This document shows, piece after piece, positions 1 through 8,326 of a stretch of DNA of 64,000 nt; position 1 is the first letter of the stretch; each line of letters starts with the position of its first letter. A program made the translations under genes and the position numbers. The stretch is taken from assembly GCA_015066445.1 (NCBI GenBank), contig SVOK01000001.1, forward strand, positions 62,001 through 126,000. Reading direction: 5' to 3'. The notes under the pieces are model-generated. The model was not told where the DNA came from. It saw only the letters and a list, made by a program, of their open reading frames with translations, and searched no databases. The stretch comes from Oscillospiraceae bacterium. Lineage in GTDB: Bacteria > Bacillota > Clostridia > Oscillospirales > Acutalibacteraceae.

Positions 1-587
1 GTAAGAGATAGAATACTCACTATTATTCCGTTTTTAAACATTTTGCGGGATAAAAACCAACCGCTTGGAAAAACAAATGCAAGCCAGTTCCAAGACACCT
101 TTTTCTTACCCATAAGATTAGCAAAAATCGGAATATATCTATGAGTGTTAGAGCCAACGAATTGCTTGGCTTCATCAGCGGTAACCTCATCGTCAAGCTT
201 GTAATCGTGCGGCACCCCACCCAAAAAGTCAAACCCGTTAAGACCTGCTATTTTGGAAACATTCGGTGCCATGCACTTCGGGCAGTGACTTAAACTGCTT
301 TGATATTTTTCACCGCACATACTGCATTTTGTATAATCAAGCTGCTTCTCAGCCTCGGCTTGCTGTTGGTTTGTTTTCTCCTGCGCTTTTTCCTGAGCCT
401 CTGCCGCCTTTTCACGGGAATACTCAAGCTCAGTACCATGAAGCTCCTCTAAAGCGCAATGCCCCAATGCGCTATAGCACTCTCTGTGATGCGGAGCACC
501 ACATTCGGGGCAATAAACTATATCGTCCTCAGAAAACAGATACGCCTTACATCTGGCGCAGCTGCATCCTTCTACCTTTAAGCTCAT
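1..587 (-). CDS. RING-finger/DUF2628-type membrane protein, C-terminus off the window
   Basis: The reading frame is open from an ATG at 587 to the window edge (195 codons). The N-terminus carries a treble-clef cysteine/histidine cluster (CARCKAY, then YCPECGAPHHRECY, then GHCA), as in the prokaryotic RING-finger family. A short charged Ala/Glu/Gln-rich stretch that may be coiled coil follows, then a second CxxC...CxxC zinc ribbon (CSMCGEKY ... CPKC). Near the edge, the block SWNWLAFVFPSGWFLSRKM resembles DUF2628, which precedes membrane helices. The start overlaps the stop of the upstream Nudix gene in an ATGA arrangement, so the two are translationally coupled. The family has no established biochemical role; a membrane-anchored zinc protein is an inference. 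The membrane part lies outside the window. Confidence 0.8.
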   Translation of the reverse strand, partial: MSLKVEGCSCARCKAYLFSEDDIVYCPECGAPHHRECYSALGHCALEELHGTELEYSREKAAEAQEKAQEKTNQQQAEAEKQLDYTKCSMCGEKYQSSLSHCPKCMAPNVSKIAGLNGFDFLGGVPHDYKLDDEVTADEAKQFVGSNTHRYIPIFANLMGKKKVSWNWLAFVFPSGWFLSRKMFKNGIIVSILSL

Positions 588-1108
588 ACTAAAGCTCCTC
601 TTAAACTGTCAATTTTTTCGTATACGTTGGAAAAATATTCTTTTCCGTAATTATGAAACTCTCCGTTTTCTATCATTCGGTCAAGATCTTCCCTACTTAC
701 CCATTTTGCCTCTGCGACCTCACTTGCCTGTAAAACAAGCTTTTCGGCTGGAGTATTGCACTCAATAAACCAAACATCAAGCCAGGAATTTCTTCTTTTA
801 AGTCTTAAAAGCTTTTTGAGATTTTGCTCATCAGACTTAATGCCAAGCTCCTCAAAAAGCTCACGTGAAGCAGCTTCAAAGGAATTTTCTCCCGAAACTG
901 CCGCTCCGCCTGTTGCAGCCCACTCCCCCGGCATATGCTTTTTATTAGGTGAACGGCGCTGTATCAAAACCCGATTATCACTTGAAACTATCCAGATGTG
1001 TACAACCAAGTGATATTCTCCGCTTTTAAGTGTGTTACCGCCTCTTAAAGCGGTTTTTCCTGTTAAAGCGCCGTTTGAGTCAAGTATATCCCATTTTTCC
1101 AGCATCAT
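584..1108 (-). CDS. Nudix hydrolase
   Basis: 174 aa. A complete Nudix box is visible as G-x5-E-x7-RE-x2-EE-x-G-I (GAAVSGE ... RELFEELGI). The N-terminal part (WDILDSNG ... LKSGEYHLVVHIWI) and the central QRRSPNKKHMPGEWAATGG match the isopentenyl-diphosphate isomerase-like/YfcD Nudix branch, which hydrolyses nucleoside diphosphate-linked compounds with Mg2+. The substrate cannot be read from the sequence. The start overlaps the upstream gene's stop (ATGA) and its own stop overlaps the RING-finger gene, so three genes form a tightly coupled operon. A second Met lies directly after the first (MM), so the start may be one codon later. Confidence 0.88.
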   Translation of the reverse strand: MMLEKWDILDSNGALTGKTALRGGNTLKSGEYHLVVHIWIVSSDNRVLIQRRSPNKKHMPGEWAATGGAAVSGENSFEAASRELFEELGIKSDEQNLKKLLRLKRRNSWLDVWFIECNTPAEKLVLQASEVAEAKWVSREDLDRMIENGEFHNYGKEYFSNVYEKIDSLRGALV

Positions 1109-1770
1109 ATTTTTTCTACAACCTCGCCGGCTTTTTTATAGATACTGTTTGGCGGGATATAACCTCTTACACTTGAAAGAGGATAAATATTTGAGTTTTT
1201 GCCGATAACTGTGCCGGGATTAAGCACAGAGCCGCAGCCAACCTCAACATTATCTCCCACCATAGCTCCGAATTTTTTGAGCCCTGTTTCTATTACCTCA
1301 TCACCTGATTTAAGCTTAACTAAGCTCTTATCAGACTTCACATTTGATGTAATAGCGCCAGCCCCTAAATGCGAGCCTGTTCCAAGCACAGAATCTCCAA
1401 CATAATTATAATGCGGCACCTGCACACGCTCTATTAAAACAACATTTTTAAGCTCTGTAGAATTACCCACAACGCAGTTACTTCCTATAAAAGCGTTTCC
1501 TCTTATAAATGCACAATGACGTATTTCCGAATTTTCTCCTATTATGCAAGGTCCTGTAATAGAAGCCGAAGCCGCCACCTTAGCAGACTTTGCGATCCAA
1601 ATATTTTCACCCTTGTTCTCATAAATGCCGCTATCTAACATAGGACCAATTTTTTTAATAAAATCTCCTATTTTGGGCAATACCTCAAAAGCAAATTGAA
1701 CATCATCAAAAAGAGGAGCAATAAGCCTGTTTTCTAAATCAAATAATTCCTTAACAGTAATACCTTTCAT
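1105..1770 (-). CDS. Left-handed beta-helix nucleotidyl/acyltransferase-like protein (GlmU C-domain type)
   Basis: 221 aa. Residues about 60-200 carry imperfect hexapeptide repeats (IWIAKSAKV, ASITGPCIIGENSEIR, AFIGSNCVVGNS, AMVGDNVEVGCGSV, TVIGKNSNIYP), the signature of a left-handed parallel beta-helix. The overall pattern resembles the stand-alone UDP-N-acetylglucosamine pyrophosphorylase-related proteins of Clostridia, which correspond to the C-terminal half of GlmU without the N-terminal uridylyltransferase. The YNYVGDSVLGTGSHLGAGAI block is close to the acetyl-CoA-binding helix of GlmU. It is first gene of the operon with the Nudix and RING-finger genes. An acyltransferase role on a sugar nucleotide is likely but not proven; it could also be a non-catalytic helix protein. 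Confidence 0.75.
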   Translation of the reverse strand: MKGITVKELFDLENRLIAPLFDDVQFAFEVLPKIGDFIKKIGPMLDSGIYENKGENIWIAKSAKVAASASITGPCIIGENSEIRHCAFIRGNAFIGSNCVVGNSTELKNVVLIERVQVPHYNYVGDSVLGTGSHLGAGAITSNVKSDKSLVKLKSGDEVIETGLKKFGAMVGDNVEVGCGSVLNPGTVIGKNSNIYPLSSVRGYIPPNSIYKKAGEVVEKI

Positions 1771-1864
1771 ACTGTATCTCCTTTCTTAATCAAATATTTA
1801 AACAATTATACATTGTAATTATAACAAATATATTAATTTTTTTCAACAATTTATATCTTTCCTA

Positions 1865-1893
1865 TTGTAAAATTTTTTGATTTGTGTTAAAAT
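1865..1893 (+). promoter_or_regulatory. Promoter of the SRP RNA gene
   Basis: TTGTAA (1865-1870), a 17-bp spacer and TAAAAT (1888-1893) preceded by TG at -15/-14 (extended -10). Transcription would start near 1900, just before the base of the SRP RNA stem. Read directly; not tested. Confidence 0.6.
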
Positions 1894-1914
1894 AACTGTA
1901 AATGATGGCTTATT

Positions 1915-2050
1915 GCGTATCTAAGTGTGCGAATGGGCGGGTCCTGTGCGACGGGACACTACGAACCATGTCAGGCGGGGAACCGAGCAGCATTAAGTAG
2001 TTTTTCCTGTGCGCCGCAGTAAATCGGCTCATTCGTACACTCAGGTACGC
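1915..2050 (+). ncRNA. ffs: Signal recognition particle RNA, small bacterial type
   Basis: The two ends pair over about 22 bp (GCGTATCTAAGTGTGCGAAT with the complement of 2028-2050) with G-U wobbles. The apical domain has the SRP54/Ffh-binding features: CATGTCAGG on the 5' side, a GGAA tetraloop closed by CGG/CCG (1977-1986), and GAGCAGCATTAAG on the 3' side. Its position immediately before dnaX-ybaB-recR is the classical Firmicute location. The RNA folds as one long hairpin and no Alu domain is evident, so this is the short form. The exact ends are inferred from the stem. Confidence 0.9.
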
Positions 2051-2076
2051 AAACTTTTTATTAAGAGGTGACTTTT

Positions 2077-3726
2077 GTGGCTTATCAGGCGCTTTACCGA
2101 AAATACCGTCCTCAGACCTTTTCGGACGTTGTGGGTCAGGAGCATATTACCGAAACCTTAAAAAATGAATTGGCGGAGGGCAAAACCGTTCACGCTTATC
2201 TTTTCACCGGTACACGAGGTACCGGTAAAACCAGCTGTGCTAAAATTTTAGCAAAAGCGGTAAACTGCCTTAACCCCAAAAATGGAGACCCTTGCCTTGA
2301 ATGTGAAAGCTGCCGTGCTATTTTTGAAGGAGAAAATACCGATATTGTAGAAATAGATGCGGCATCGAACAACAGTGTTGACAGTATAAGAGAGCTTCGT
2401 GACCTTATCTCCTTTGCGCCCTCTTCTTCAAAATACCGTGTGTATATTATAGACGAGGTGCATATGCTCACCTTAAGCGCATTTAATGCTCTTCTCAAAA
2501 CTCTTGAAGAGCCGCCCTCACACGTTATTTTTATATTAGCCACTACCGAAGTGCACAAGCTTCCTGCTACTATTCTTTCCCGTTGTCAGCGTTTTGATTT
2601 CAGAAGAATTGATAATGCCAAAATTTGCGAAAGAATACAGTATATTGCAGAAAAAGAAGGTCTTACCGTAACAGCTGACGCCGCAACCCTTATTGCCGCT
2701 GCGGCTGACGGCGGTATGAGAGATGCGCTTTCAATATTGGACCTTTGCGCTTCAAGCAGTAAAAATATAGACGAAGCTACCGTTGAAAGTGTTTGCGCAA
2801 TGGCAGGCAATGATTATCTTTTAGAGCTTGCGGACTGTATTAAAGCCCATTCCTCGGAAGAATGTCTCCTGCTTATTGACCGTCTTCACAATTCTTCGGT
2901 GGATATGCTTCGTTTGCTTTCAGAGCTCACCTCCCATTACCGTGATTTGATGATAGTAAAAACCGTTAAATCAAAAGCAAAGCCTGTTGTGTGCTCAGCT
3001 TCAAGACTTAAAGCGTTGGAGCTTCAGGCAGAAAGCTATGATATTAAGGATATTATGTATTGCATTTCCACCCTGCAGGCCGCATCTGCCGCAATGCAGA
3101 CAGGTAACCGCCGTTGTGAAATGGAAATGGCAGTACTCAGAATGTGCGACCCAGTCCTTTCTGCAGATTTATCTGCATTAGAACGCAGAATTGAAAACTT
3201 AGAAAAGAACGGCGTTAAAATTGCAGAAAGCAGTTTTAAAAACACTGTATCAGCAAAGCCTGCAGCAATAATTGAAGATGATGACGATGAAATTCCGCCA
3301 CCAACAGATGAATATGAATCCCCCGCTCCCATAGAATCAGGTTTACAGCCAGAAAAAGCTGAGACTGCCTCCAAAGCAAAAACCGAAAATGAAGCTAAAG
3401 CAGAAAACAGCGTAAGCGAGGTTCAGAACTGGGACGAAATTTTAAGAATTTTAAAAACTGACTGCCCGTTAATTGCAGGTGTACTTTTGGACTCTAAGGC
3501 ATATATAAAGGGAGCTTATCTTCTTATTGATGCGCCTAACAGTCAGTTCCGTTCTATGATAAACAATTCAAACGCTTCTTATAAGGACAGTATCCGCAAA
3601 GCGGCTCAAAAAGTTTTGGGTGTTACCTATAAATTAGGACCTTACACAAGACAGAATACTATGGAAAACACTTCCGACCCATTAGCAGAGCTTGCAAATA
3701 AATTGAAAAACTATGAAATAAACTAA
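2077..3726 (+). CDS. dnaX: DNA polymerase III subunits gamma/tau
   Basis: 549 aa from the GTG at 2077; an in-frame GTG at 2068 overlaps the ribosome-binding site AGAGGTGA, and 2077 gives the usual family start (AYQALYRKYRPQTF). The clamp-loader AAA+ ATPase shows Walker A GTRGTGKTS, a four-cysteine zinc module (CLNPKNGDPCLECESC), Walker B YIIDEVHML and the SRC motif LSRCQRFDF. Domain III follows. An acidic, Glu/Ala/Lys-rich linker at about residues 400-455 leads to a C-terminal tau-like domain. It loads the beta clamp onto DNA and couples the replisome to the helicase. No slippery heptamer for making gamma was recognised. It sits 26 bp after the SRP RNA and heads ybaB-recR. Confidence 0.97.
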   Translation: MAYQALYRKYRPQTFSDVVGQEHITETLKNELAEGKTVHAYLFTGTRGTGKTSCAKILAKAVNCLNPKNGDPCLECESCRAIFEGENTDIVEIDAASNNSVDSIRELRDLISFAPSSSKYRVYIIDEVHMLTLSAFNALLKTLEEPPSHVIFILATTEVHKLPATILSRCQRFDFRRIDNAKICERIQYIAEKEGLTVTADAATLIAAAADGGMRDALSILDLCASSSKNIDEATVESVCAMAGNDYLLELADCIKAHSSEECLLLIDRLHNSSVDMLRLLSELTSHYRDLMIVKTVKSKAKPVVCSASRLKALELQAESYDIKDIMYCISTLQAASAAMQTGNRRCEMEMAVLRMCDPVLSADLSALERRIENLEKNGVKIAESSFKNTVSAKPAAIIEDDDDEIPPPTDEYESPAPIESGLQPEKAETASKAKTENEAKAENSVSEVQNWDEILRILKTDCPLIAGVLLDSKAYIKGAYLLIDAPNSQFRSMINNSNASYKDSIRKAAQKVLGVTYKLGPYTRQNTMENTSDPLAELANKLKNYEIN

Positions 3727-3739
3727 AGGAGAATATAAA

Positions 3740-4081
3740 ATGAAAGTTAGAATTCCGAATTCGGGCGGTCCCGGCAATATGAATCAGATGCTTAAGCAGG
3801 CACAGAAAATGCAGGCTGATATGGCAGCTTTGCAGGAGGACCTTGAAAACCGTGAATACACTGCCACTTCAGGCGGCGGTATGGTTGAGGTTACAGTTGA
3901 CGGTAAGCACTTAATAAAAAGCATTAAAATCAATCCTGATGCTGTTGACCCTGACGACGCAGAGATGCTTGAGGACCTTATAACCGTTGCCGTTAACGAA
4001 GCTATCGGCAATGCAATAAAGACCTCTGAGGAAGAAATGGGAGCTATAACGGGCGGTCTTAATATGCCCGGACTCTTCTAA
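3740..4081 (+). CDS. YbaB/EbfC family nucleoid-associated protein
   Basis: 113 aa. The N-terminal amphipathic helix (MNQMLKQAQKMQADMAALQ), the glycine-rich turn TATSGGGMVEVTVDG and a helical C-terminus match the small DNA-binding YbaB/EbfC dimer. The protein compacts or marks DNA and almost always sits between dnaX and recR, as here (13 bp after dnaX, 4 bp before recR). A ribosome-binding site AAAGGAGAA precedes the ATG. The extra N-terminal segment MKVRIPNSGGPGN is somewhat longer than in the E. coli protein, as often in Clostridia. Confidence 0.95.
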   Translation: MKVRIPNSGGPGNMNQMLKQAQKMQADMAALQEDLENREYTATSGGGMVEVTVDGKHLIKSIKINPDAVDPDDAEMLEDLITVAVNEAIGNAIKTSEEEMGAITGGLNMPGLF

Positions 4082-4085
4082 GAAT

Positions 4086-4688
4086 ATGGCTAACAATAAT
4101 ATTGTACCCTTAACCGAGCTTATTAATCAGTTTGAGCGCTTGCCGGGAATAGGCAAAAAAACCGCGCAAAGATTAGCTTATAATATTTTAGAGCAACCGC
4201 CCGAGCGTGCTGAAAAATTTGCCGAGGCGCTTGTTAACGCAAGAAGAAAAATTCATTTTTGCAAAAAATGTCAAGGGCTTACCGACTTGGAGGTTTGCGC
4301 TATTTGTGGCAACAGTGAGCGTGACCATTCAGTTATATGCGTGGTAGCAGAGCCGAAGGACGTTATGGCTTTTGAACGCACACGTGAATATAACGGGCTT
4401 TACCACGTGCTTCACGGTGTAATTTCTCCGTTAGACGGTATCGGTCCCGACCAGCTGCGCATTAAAGAGCTTATGGCAAGGCTCGGCTCAGGTGAGGTTT
4501 GCGAAATAATAATGGCAACAAACCCCAACGTTGAAGGTGAGGCTACTGCCAGCTATATTTCAAGGCTTGTAAAGCCTATGGGAATTAAGGTTACCCGCTT
4601 GGCTTACGGTATACCTGTAGGCGGTGACCTTGAATATGCTGACGAATTCACCTTAGCAAGGGCTCTCGAAGGCAGAAACGAAATTTAG
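4086..4688 (+). CDS. recR: Recombination mediator protein RecR
   Basis: 200 aa, the usual length. In order: a helix-hairpin-helix (LPGIGKKTAQRLAY), a C4 zinc finger (CKKCQGLTDLEVCAICG), a Toprim domain (VICVVAEPKDVMAFERT ... YHVLHGVISPLDGIGPD) and a C-terminal Walker B-like region ending YADEFTLARALEGR. RecR works with RecO and RecF to load RecA onto SSB-coated single-stranded DNA. It lies 4 bp after ybaB in the dnaX operon and 11 bp before the DUF896 gene, so it is probably co-transcribed with both. Confidence 0.97.
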   Translation: MANNNIVPLTELINQFERLPGIGKKTAQRLAYNILEQPPERAEKFAEALVNARRKIHFCKKCQGLTDLEVCAICGNSERDHSVICVVAEPKDVMAFERTREYNGLYHVLHGVISPLDGIGPDQLRIKELMARLGSGEVCEIIMATNPNVEGEATASYISRLVKPMGIKVTRLAYGIPVGGDLEYADEFTLARALEGRNEI

Positions 4689-4699
4689 GAGCTAAAGAT

Positions 4700-4918
4700 A
4701 TGACTCAGGAAAAAATCAACCGTATAAACGAGCTTGCCCGCAAGCAAAAGGCTGAAGGTCTTACAGATGCGGAAAAGCAGGAGCAATATACTCTCAGACG
4801 TGAATATATTGACAGCTTTAAGGCTTCACTTGTATCGCAGCTTGAAAATACTTATATTGTTGAACCCGACGGTACTAAAAGAAAGGTGCAGGCAAAAGAT
4901 GAAAATACTGCTGACTGA
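4700..4918 (+). CDS. DUF896 (UPF0291/YnzC-like) small protein
   Basis: 72 aa. The N-terminal helical hairpin INRINELARKQKAEGLTDAE and the following EYIDSFKASLVSQLENT are diagnostic of DUF896. In Bacillus subtilis one member is made with the SOS cell-division inhibitor, but the biochemical function is unknown. The C-terminus here is extended and acidic. The gene follows recR by 11 bp with an AGGAG-like site, and its last 20 bp overlap the start of the next gene, indicating coupling within the dnaX operon. Confidence 0.9.
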   Translation: MTQEKINRINELARKQKAEGLTDAEKQEQYTLRREYIDSFKASLVSQLENTYIVEPDGTKRKVQAKDENTAD

Positions 4919-5852
4919 TACCGCCACACTTGTAGCTGATAACGATATTTCTCTGGATATTTTTAAAAGCTTCGGTAATACAGTGGAATTTGATAACATA
5001 AACCACGATGAGCTTAAGACCGAAGCGGCTGATACCGAGATTATCCTTTGCAACAAGACCGTTATTGACCGTGAGATAATTGAAGCCGCTCCAAAGCTTC
5101 GTTATATCGGCACATTTGCTACCGGATATAATAATATTGATATTGCCGCCGCCAAAAGCCACGGTATTACCGTTTGCAATGCAGCCGAATATTCAACTAA
5201 TGCAGTAGCCCAGCAAGTAATTGGCTATATTTTAATTCACTACACACAAATACCTCAATATAACAGCTTTGTTAAAGAGGGCGGTTGGAAGAAAAGCGCT
5301 ATTTTTTCTCATATAGCCTTTGGCGCTGATGAGGTTTACGATAAAGTTTTAGGAATTGTAGGCTACGGCAGTATAGGAAAAGCTGTAGCAAAAGCCGCAA
5401 AGGGACTTGGTATGAAAGTAAAGGTTTATACCAGAACTCCAAGACCTGACGGTGAAACCGAATTTGTTTCTTTTGAAGAATTACTTGAAACCTCTGATAT
5501 TATCACGATGCACTGCCCACTTAACAGTGAGAGTGAAAAAATGATGAACAGCCAAGCCTTTGAAAAAATGAAAAAGGGAGCTTTCTTCATAAACACCTCA
5601 CGTGGCGGTGTTGTGGACGAATCCGCTTTGTTAGAAGCTTTAAAATCAGGTCGGCTTTCGGGTGCTGCGGTTGATGTTTTAACCAAAGAGCCTATGAGCG
5701 AGAATTGTGTTCTGGCAGATGCTCCTAATATTATTATAACCCCTCATTCGGCTTGGTCTCCGCTGAGCACAAGAAAACACTTGGTTAAGTTAGTAGCCGA
5801 AAACCTTACCGCTTTTTTAGAGGGAAAACCTAAAAGTGTTGTTTCAAATTAA
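4899..5852 (+). CDS. D-2-hydroxyacid dehydrogenase (NAD-dependent)
   Basis: 317 aa from ATG 4899. The frame is open upstream to 4734, but that part is out-of-frame translation of the DUF896 gene and does not resemble the family. The Rossmann fingerprint GIVGYGSIGKAVAKAA is clear. The catalytic triad of the family is visible: Arg in NTSRGGVVD, Glu in TKEP and His in ITPHSAW. The enzyme class reduces 2-ketoacids to D-2-hydroxyacids (glycerate/hydroxypyruvate, phosphoglycerate and similar). Closest resemblance is to the glycerate dehydrogenase/HprA group, but the substrate is not certain. It is the last enzyme of the dnaX-recR-DUF896 run. Confidence 0.9.
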   Translation: MKILLTDTATLVADNDISLDIFKSFGNTVEFDNINHDELKTEAADTEIILCNKTVIDREIIEAAPKLRYIGTFATGYNNIDIAAAKSHGITVCNAAEYSTNAVAQQVIGYILIHYTQIPQYNSFVKEGGWKKSAIFSHIAFGADEVYDKVLGIVGYGSIGKAVAKAAKGLGMKVKVYTRTPRPDGETEFVSFEELLETSDIITMHCPLNSESEKMMNSQAFEKMKKGAFFINTSRGGVVDESALLEALKSGRLSGAAVDVLTKEPMSENCVLADAPNIIITPHSAWSPLSTRKHLVKLVAENLTAFLEGKPKSVVSN

Positions 5853-5883
5853 TTAAAAATTTATATAAAAGGTGGGAAGTCAC

Positions 5884-7410
5884 TTGTTTTCGAGAGTTAA
5901 AGGCATCGGCCTTTTCGGTATAGATTCATATATGATAGAAATCGAAGCCGACGTTTCGGGCGGTCTTCCCGCTTTTGATATTGTAGGTCTCCCTGATGCT
6001 ACAGTTAAAGAATCGAGAGACAGAATAAGAGCCGCGATTAAAAATTGCGGTTTTAAATTTCCCGTTGGCAGAATTACTGTAAACTTAGCCCCTGCCGACC
6101 GCAAAAAAGAAGGCTCACTTTACGATTTACCCGTTCTGTTGGCAATTTTAAAAGCCTCAGGTCAGTTTAAAGCGGAAGTGGAAAACTCGGTTGTTTTGGG
6201 CGAGGTAGCTCTTGACGGAATGGTAAGAAGCGTTAACGGAGTATTAGCTATTACAATAACCGCTAAAGAAAACGGAATAGAAAATATTTTTGTACCAAAG
6301 GGCAATATGGCAGAAGCGGCTGTTGTTGAAGGCATTAATGTTTACGGCGTAGAAAGCGTTAAAGAAGTAATAGAACATTTCACAGGCGAAAATTCCCTCA
6401 CCCCCGAAAAAAGGACGGACATATCTGCACTTGAAAATATTTCTGTTCCCGATTTCAGTGATGTTAAGGGACAGATAGCCGCTAAAAAGGCGTTAGAGGT
6501 AGCCGCTGCAGGAGGTCATAATATTCTGCTTATCGGCCCTCCGGGAGCAGGTAAAAGTATGCTTGCCAAAAGGCTCCCCTCCATTTTGCCAGAAATGACC
6601 TTTGATGAATCTATAGAAACTACTAAAATACATTCGATAGCAGGAGCTCTCCCAAAGGAAATGCCATTTGTAACAGCACGCCCGTTCCGCTCACCTCATC
6701 ATACTGTGTCGGTAGCAGGAATTGCCGGCGGCGGCTCCACTCCAAAGCCGGGTGAAATATCCTTAGCTCATAACGGAGTGCTCTTTCTTGATGAGCTACC
6801 CGAATACAAGCGTGATGTTATGGAAGCTCTGCGCCAACCCTTGGAGGACGGCAAAGTAACAATTTCCCGAGTGGCAGGCACGCTCACCTACCCAAGCTCT
6901 ATTATGCTTGTTGCGGCAATGAACCCTTGTCCTTGCGGATACTTCGGTCACCCAACAAGGGAATGTACCTGCTCGCAAAATGCTGCACATAAATACTTGG
7001 GCCGCATTTCGGGACCAATGCTTGACCGCCTTGACCTGCACGTTGAAGTGCCCCCTGTCGATTATGCGGCGCTTAACTCCAACGCAAAGGAAGAAACCTC
7101 TGCCGAGATAAGAGAAAGGGTAAACAAAGCGAGAAAAATGCAGGTTGAGCGTTATAAAGGCACCGGCATCACCTGCAATGCAAGACTCACACCGTCCATG
7201 CTTAAAAAATACTGTGTTATGACTGAGGATGCTTCAAAATATCTGGCTCTCTCCTTTGAGCGACTTGGAATGTCTGCAAGAGCTTATGACCGGATTTTGA
7301 AGGTAGCCCGCACTGTAGCAGACCTTAGCGGTAGTGAAACAATTGAAAAAGAGCATATCTTTTCCGCAATATCTTTCCGAAGTCTTGACAGAAAATATTG
7401 GGGAATGTGA
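5884..7410 (+). CDS. YifB/ComM-family Mg-chelatase-like AAA+ ATPase
   Basis: 508 aa from the TTG at 5884. A GTG at 5872 lies inside the ribosome-binding site AAAGGTGGGA, and 5884 gives the typical family start FSRVKGIGLFGIDSYMIE. In order: an N-terminal Lon-protease-like fold (residues 1-165), the AAA+ core with Walker A GPPGAGKSMLAK and Walker B VLFLDELPEY, a cysteine cluster (NPCPCGYFGHPTRECTCS), the arginine-containing DRLDLHVEV, and the C-terminal lid ending in ISFRSLDRKYW. Proteobacterial ComM is a branch-migration helicase used in natural transformation; a similar recombination role is inferred here. The gene ends the plus-strand run that starts with dnaX. Confidence 0.93.
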   Translation: MFSRVKGIGLFGIDSYMIEIEADVSGGLPAFDIVGLPDATVKESRDRIRAAIKNCGFKFPVGRITVNLAPADRKKEGSLYDLPVLLAILKASGQFKAEVENSVVLGEVALDGMVRSVNGVLAITITAKENGIENIFVPKGNMAEAAVVEGINVYGVESVKEVIEHFTGENSLTPEKRTDISALENISVPDFSDVKGQIAAKKALEVAAAGGHNILLIGPPGAGKSMLAKRLPSILPEMTFDESIETTKIHSIAGALPKEMPFVTARPFRSPHHTVSVAGIAGGGSTPKPGEISLAHNGVLFLDELPEYKRDVMEALRQPLEDGKVTISRVAGTLTYPSSIMLVAAMNPCPCGYFGHPTRECTCSQNAAHKYLGRISGPMLDRLDLHVEVPPVDYAALNSNAKEETSAEIRERVNKARKMQVERYKGTGITCNARLTPSMLKKYCVMTEDASKYLALSFERLGMSARAYDRILKVARTVADLSGSETIEKEHIFSAISFRSLDRKYWGM

Positions 7411-7422
7411 AAAACATAAGAT

Positions 7423-7471
7423 AAAACCACCCGAAGAAGAGATAAAATCAAACTCTTTTTCAGGTGGTTTT
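7423..7471. terminator. Hairpin terminator between convergent genes
   Basis: AAAACCACC (7423-7431) pairs with GGTGGTTTT (7463-7471); an inner GAAGAAGAG/CTCTTTTTC extends the stem. The A and T flanks make it usable from both sides, between the comM-like gene and the degV gene. Confidence 0.6.
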
Positions 7472-7483
7472 CTATATGTATTT

Positions 7484-8326
7484 CTATATCTTTTCAAATC
7501 CCACAAGCATTCCGCCCTTTTCGGCATAAAAGCTGCACAGCCCTCGGCATTTGTAAAATTCGACACGAACCTTAGAAAATTTAGATTCAATAAGAGCTTT
7601 AAGCTCCTTTGCAGCATTTTCATTGAAGCAATGCGCAATTTTCACCTTTCCGTTTTTAAGCCCCAATTCTTTTAAATGCTCAACTATAGTATTAAGTGCC
7701 TTTACTTCACCTCGGCATTTATTCAAAGGCTCTAAATCACCCTTATCGCTCGCCTTGCCTACTACACGAATACCAAGTATTCCTGCCATTTTCGCAACAA
7801 GCGGGCTTACCCTACCATTATTGGCAAGATTTTTCATTGATTCAAGCATAAACAGAAGACCGGTTTTGCAACTGTATTTAGTAATATCCTCACATATTTC
7901 ACTAAATTCCCTGCCCTCGATTACAAGCTCCTCTATTCTTTCAATTATCAGAGCAATTTCAGGTCCTGCGGTTAAAGAATTGAACACAAACACCCGTCTT
8001 TCAGGATACTTTTCCTCATAAAGCTCCTTTGCCATTACTGCGGCATTATAGCTGCCTGAAAGTGTGGCGGTAATGGTAACGCAATAAACTTCCTCTGCGT
8101 CCCCGAAAGCATCAAGCCAATCCTCAGCATTAGGACAAGAGGTTGAAGATTTACCCTTATAGCTTCCAAGCTCGGTTACCATATTGTAAACATCAAGACC
8201 GATATCGTCAACGTATTCCTTTTGCGCAGTTATAATTTTAAGCGGTGCTGACTCAAATGGTACTTTTTCCAATTTCAATACATCTGCCGAAGAATCGGCA
8301 ACTATTTTAATTCTTTTACTGTTCAT
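7484..8326 (-). CDS. DegV family fatty-acid-binding protein
   Basis: 280 aa. The opening KIVADSSADV, the SSTSCPNAEDW loop, the TATLSGSYNAA lid segment and the C-terminal EKGGMLVGF follow the DegV/FakB fold. Family members bind one fatty acid and present it to the FakA kinase for phosphorylation. The STS-x-P-x-x-E region has Cys where many relatives have Thr/Gln. The start overlaps the end of the GT8-acyltransferase fusion gene by 11 bp, so it is translated with a lipid-modifying enzyme, which supports an acyl-supply role (inference). No FakA is in the window. Confidence 0.9.
   Translation of the reverse strand: MNSKRIKIVADSSADVLKLEKVPFESAPLKIITAQKEYVDDIGLDVYNMVTELGSYKGKSSTSCPNAEDWLDAFGDAEEVYCVTITATLSGSYNAAVMAKELYEEKYPERRVFVFNSLTAGPEIALIIERIEELVIEGREFSEICEDITKYSCKTGLLFMLESMKNLANNGRVSPLVAKMAGILGIRVVGKASDKGDLEPLNKCRGEVKALNTIVEHLKELGLKNGKVKIAHCFNENAAKELKALIESKFSKVRVEFYKCRGLCSFYAEKGGMLVGFEKI

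Noticed and set aside
4734..4898. N-terminal extension of the hydroxyacid dehydrogenase frame
   Set aside because: It is out-of-frame translation of the DUF896 gene, unlike the family; ATG 4899 gives the expected start.
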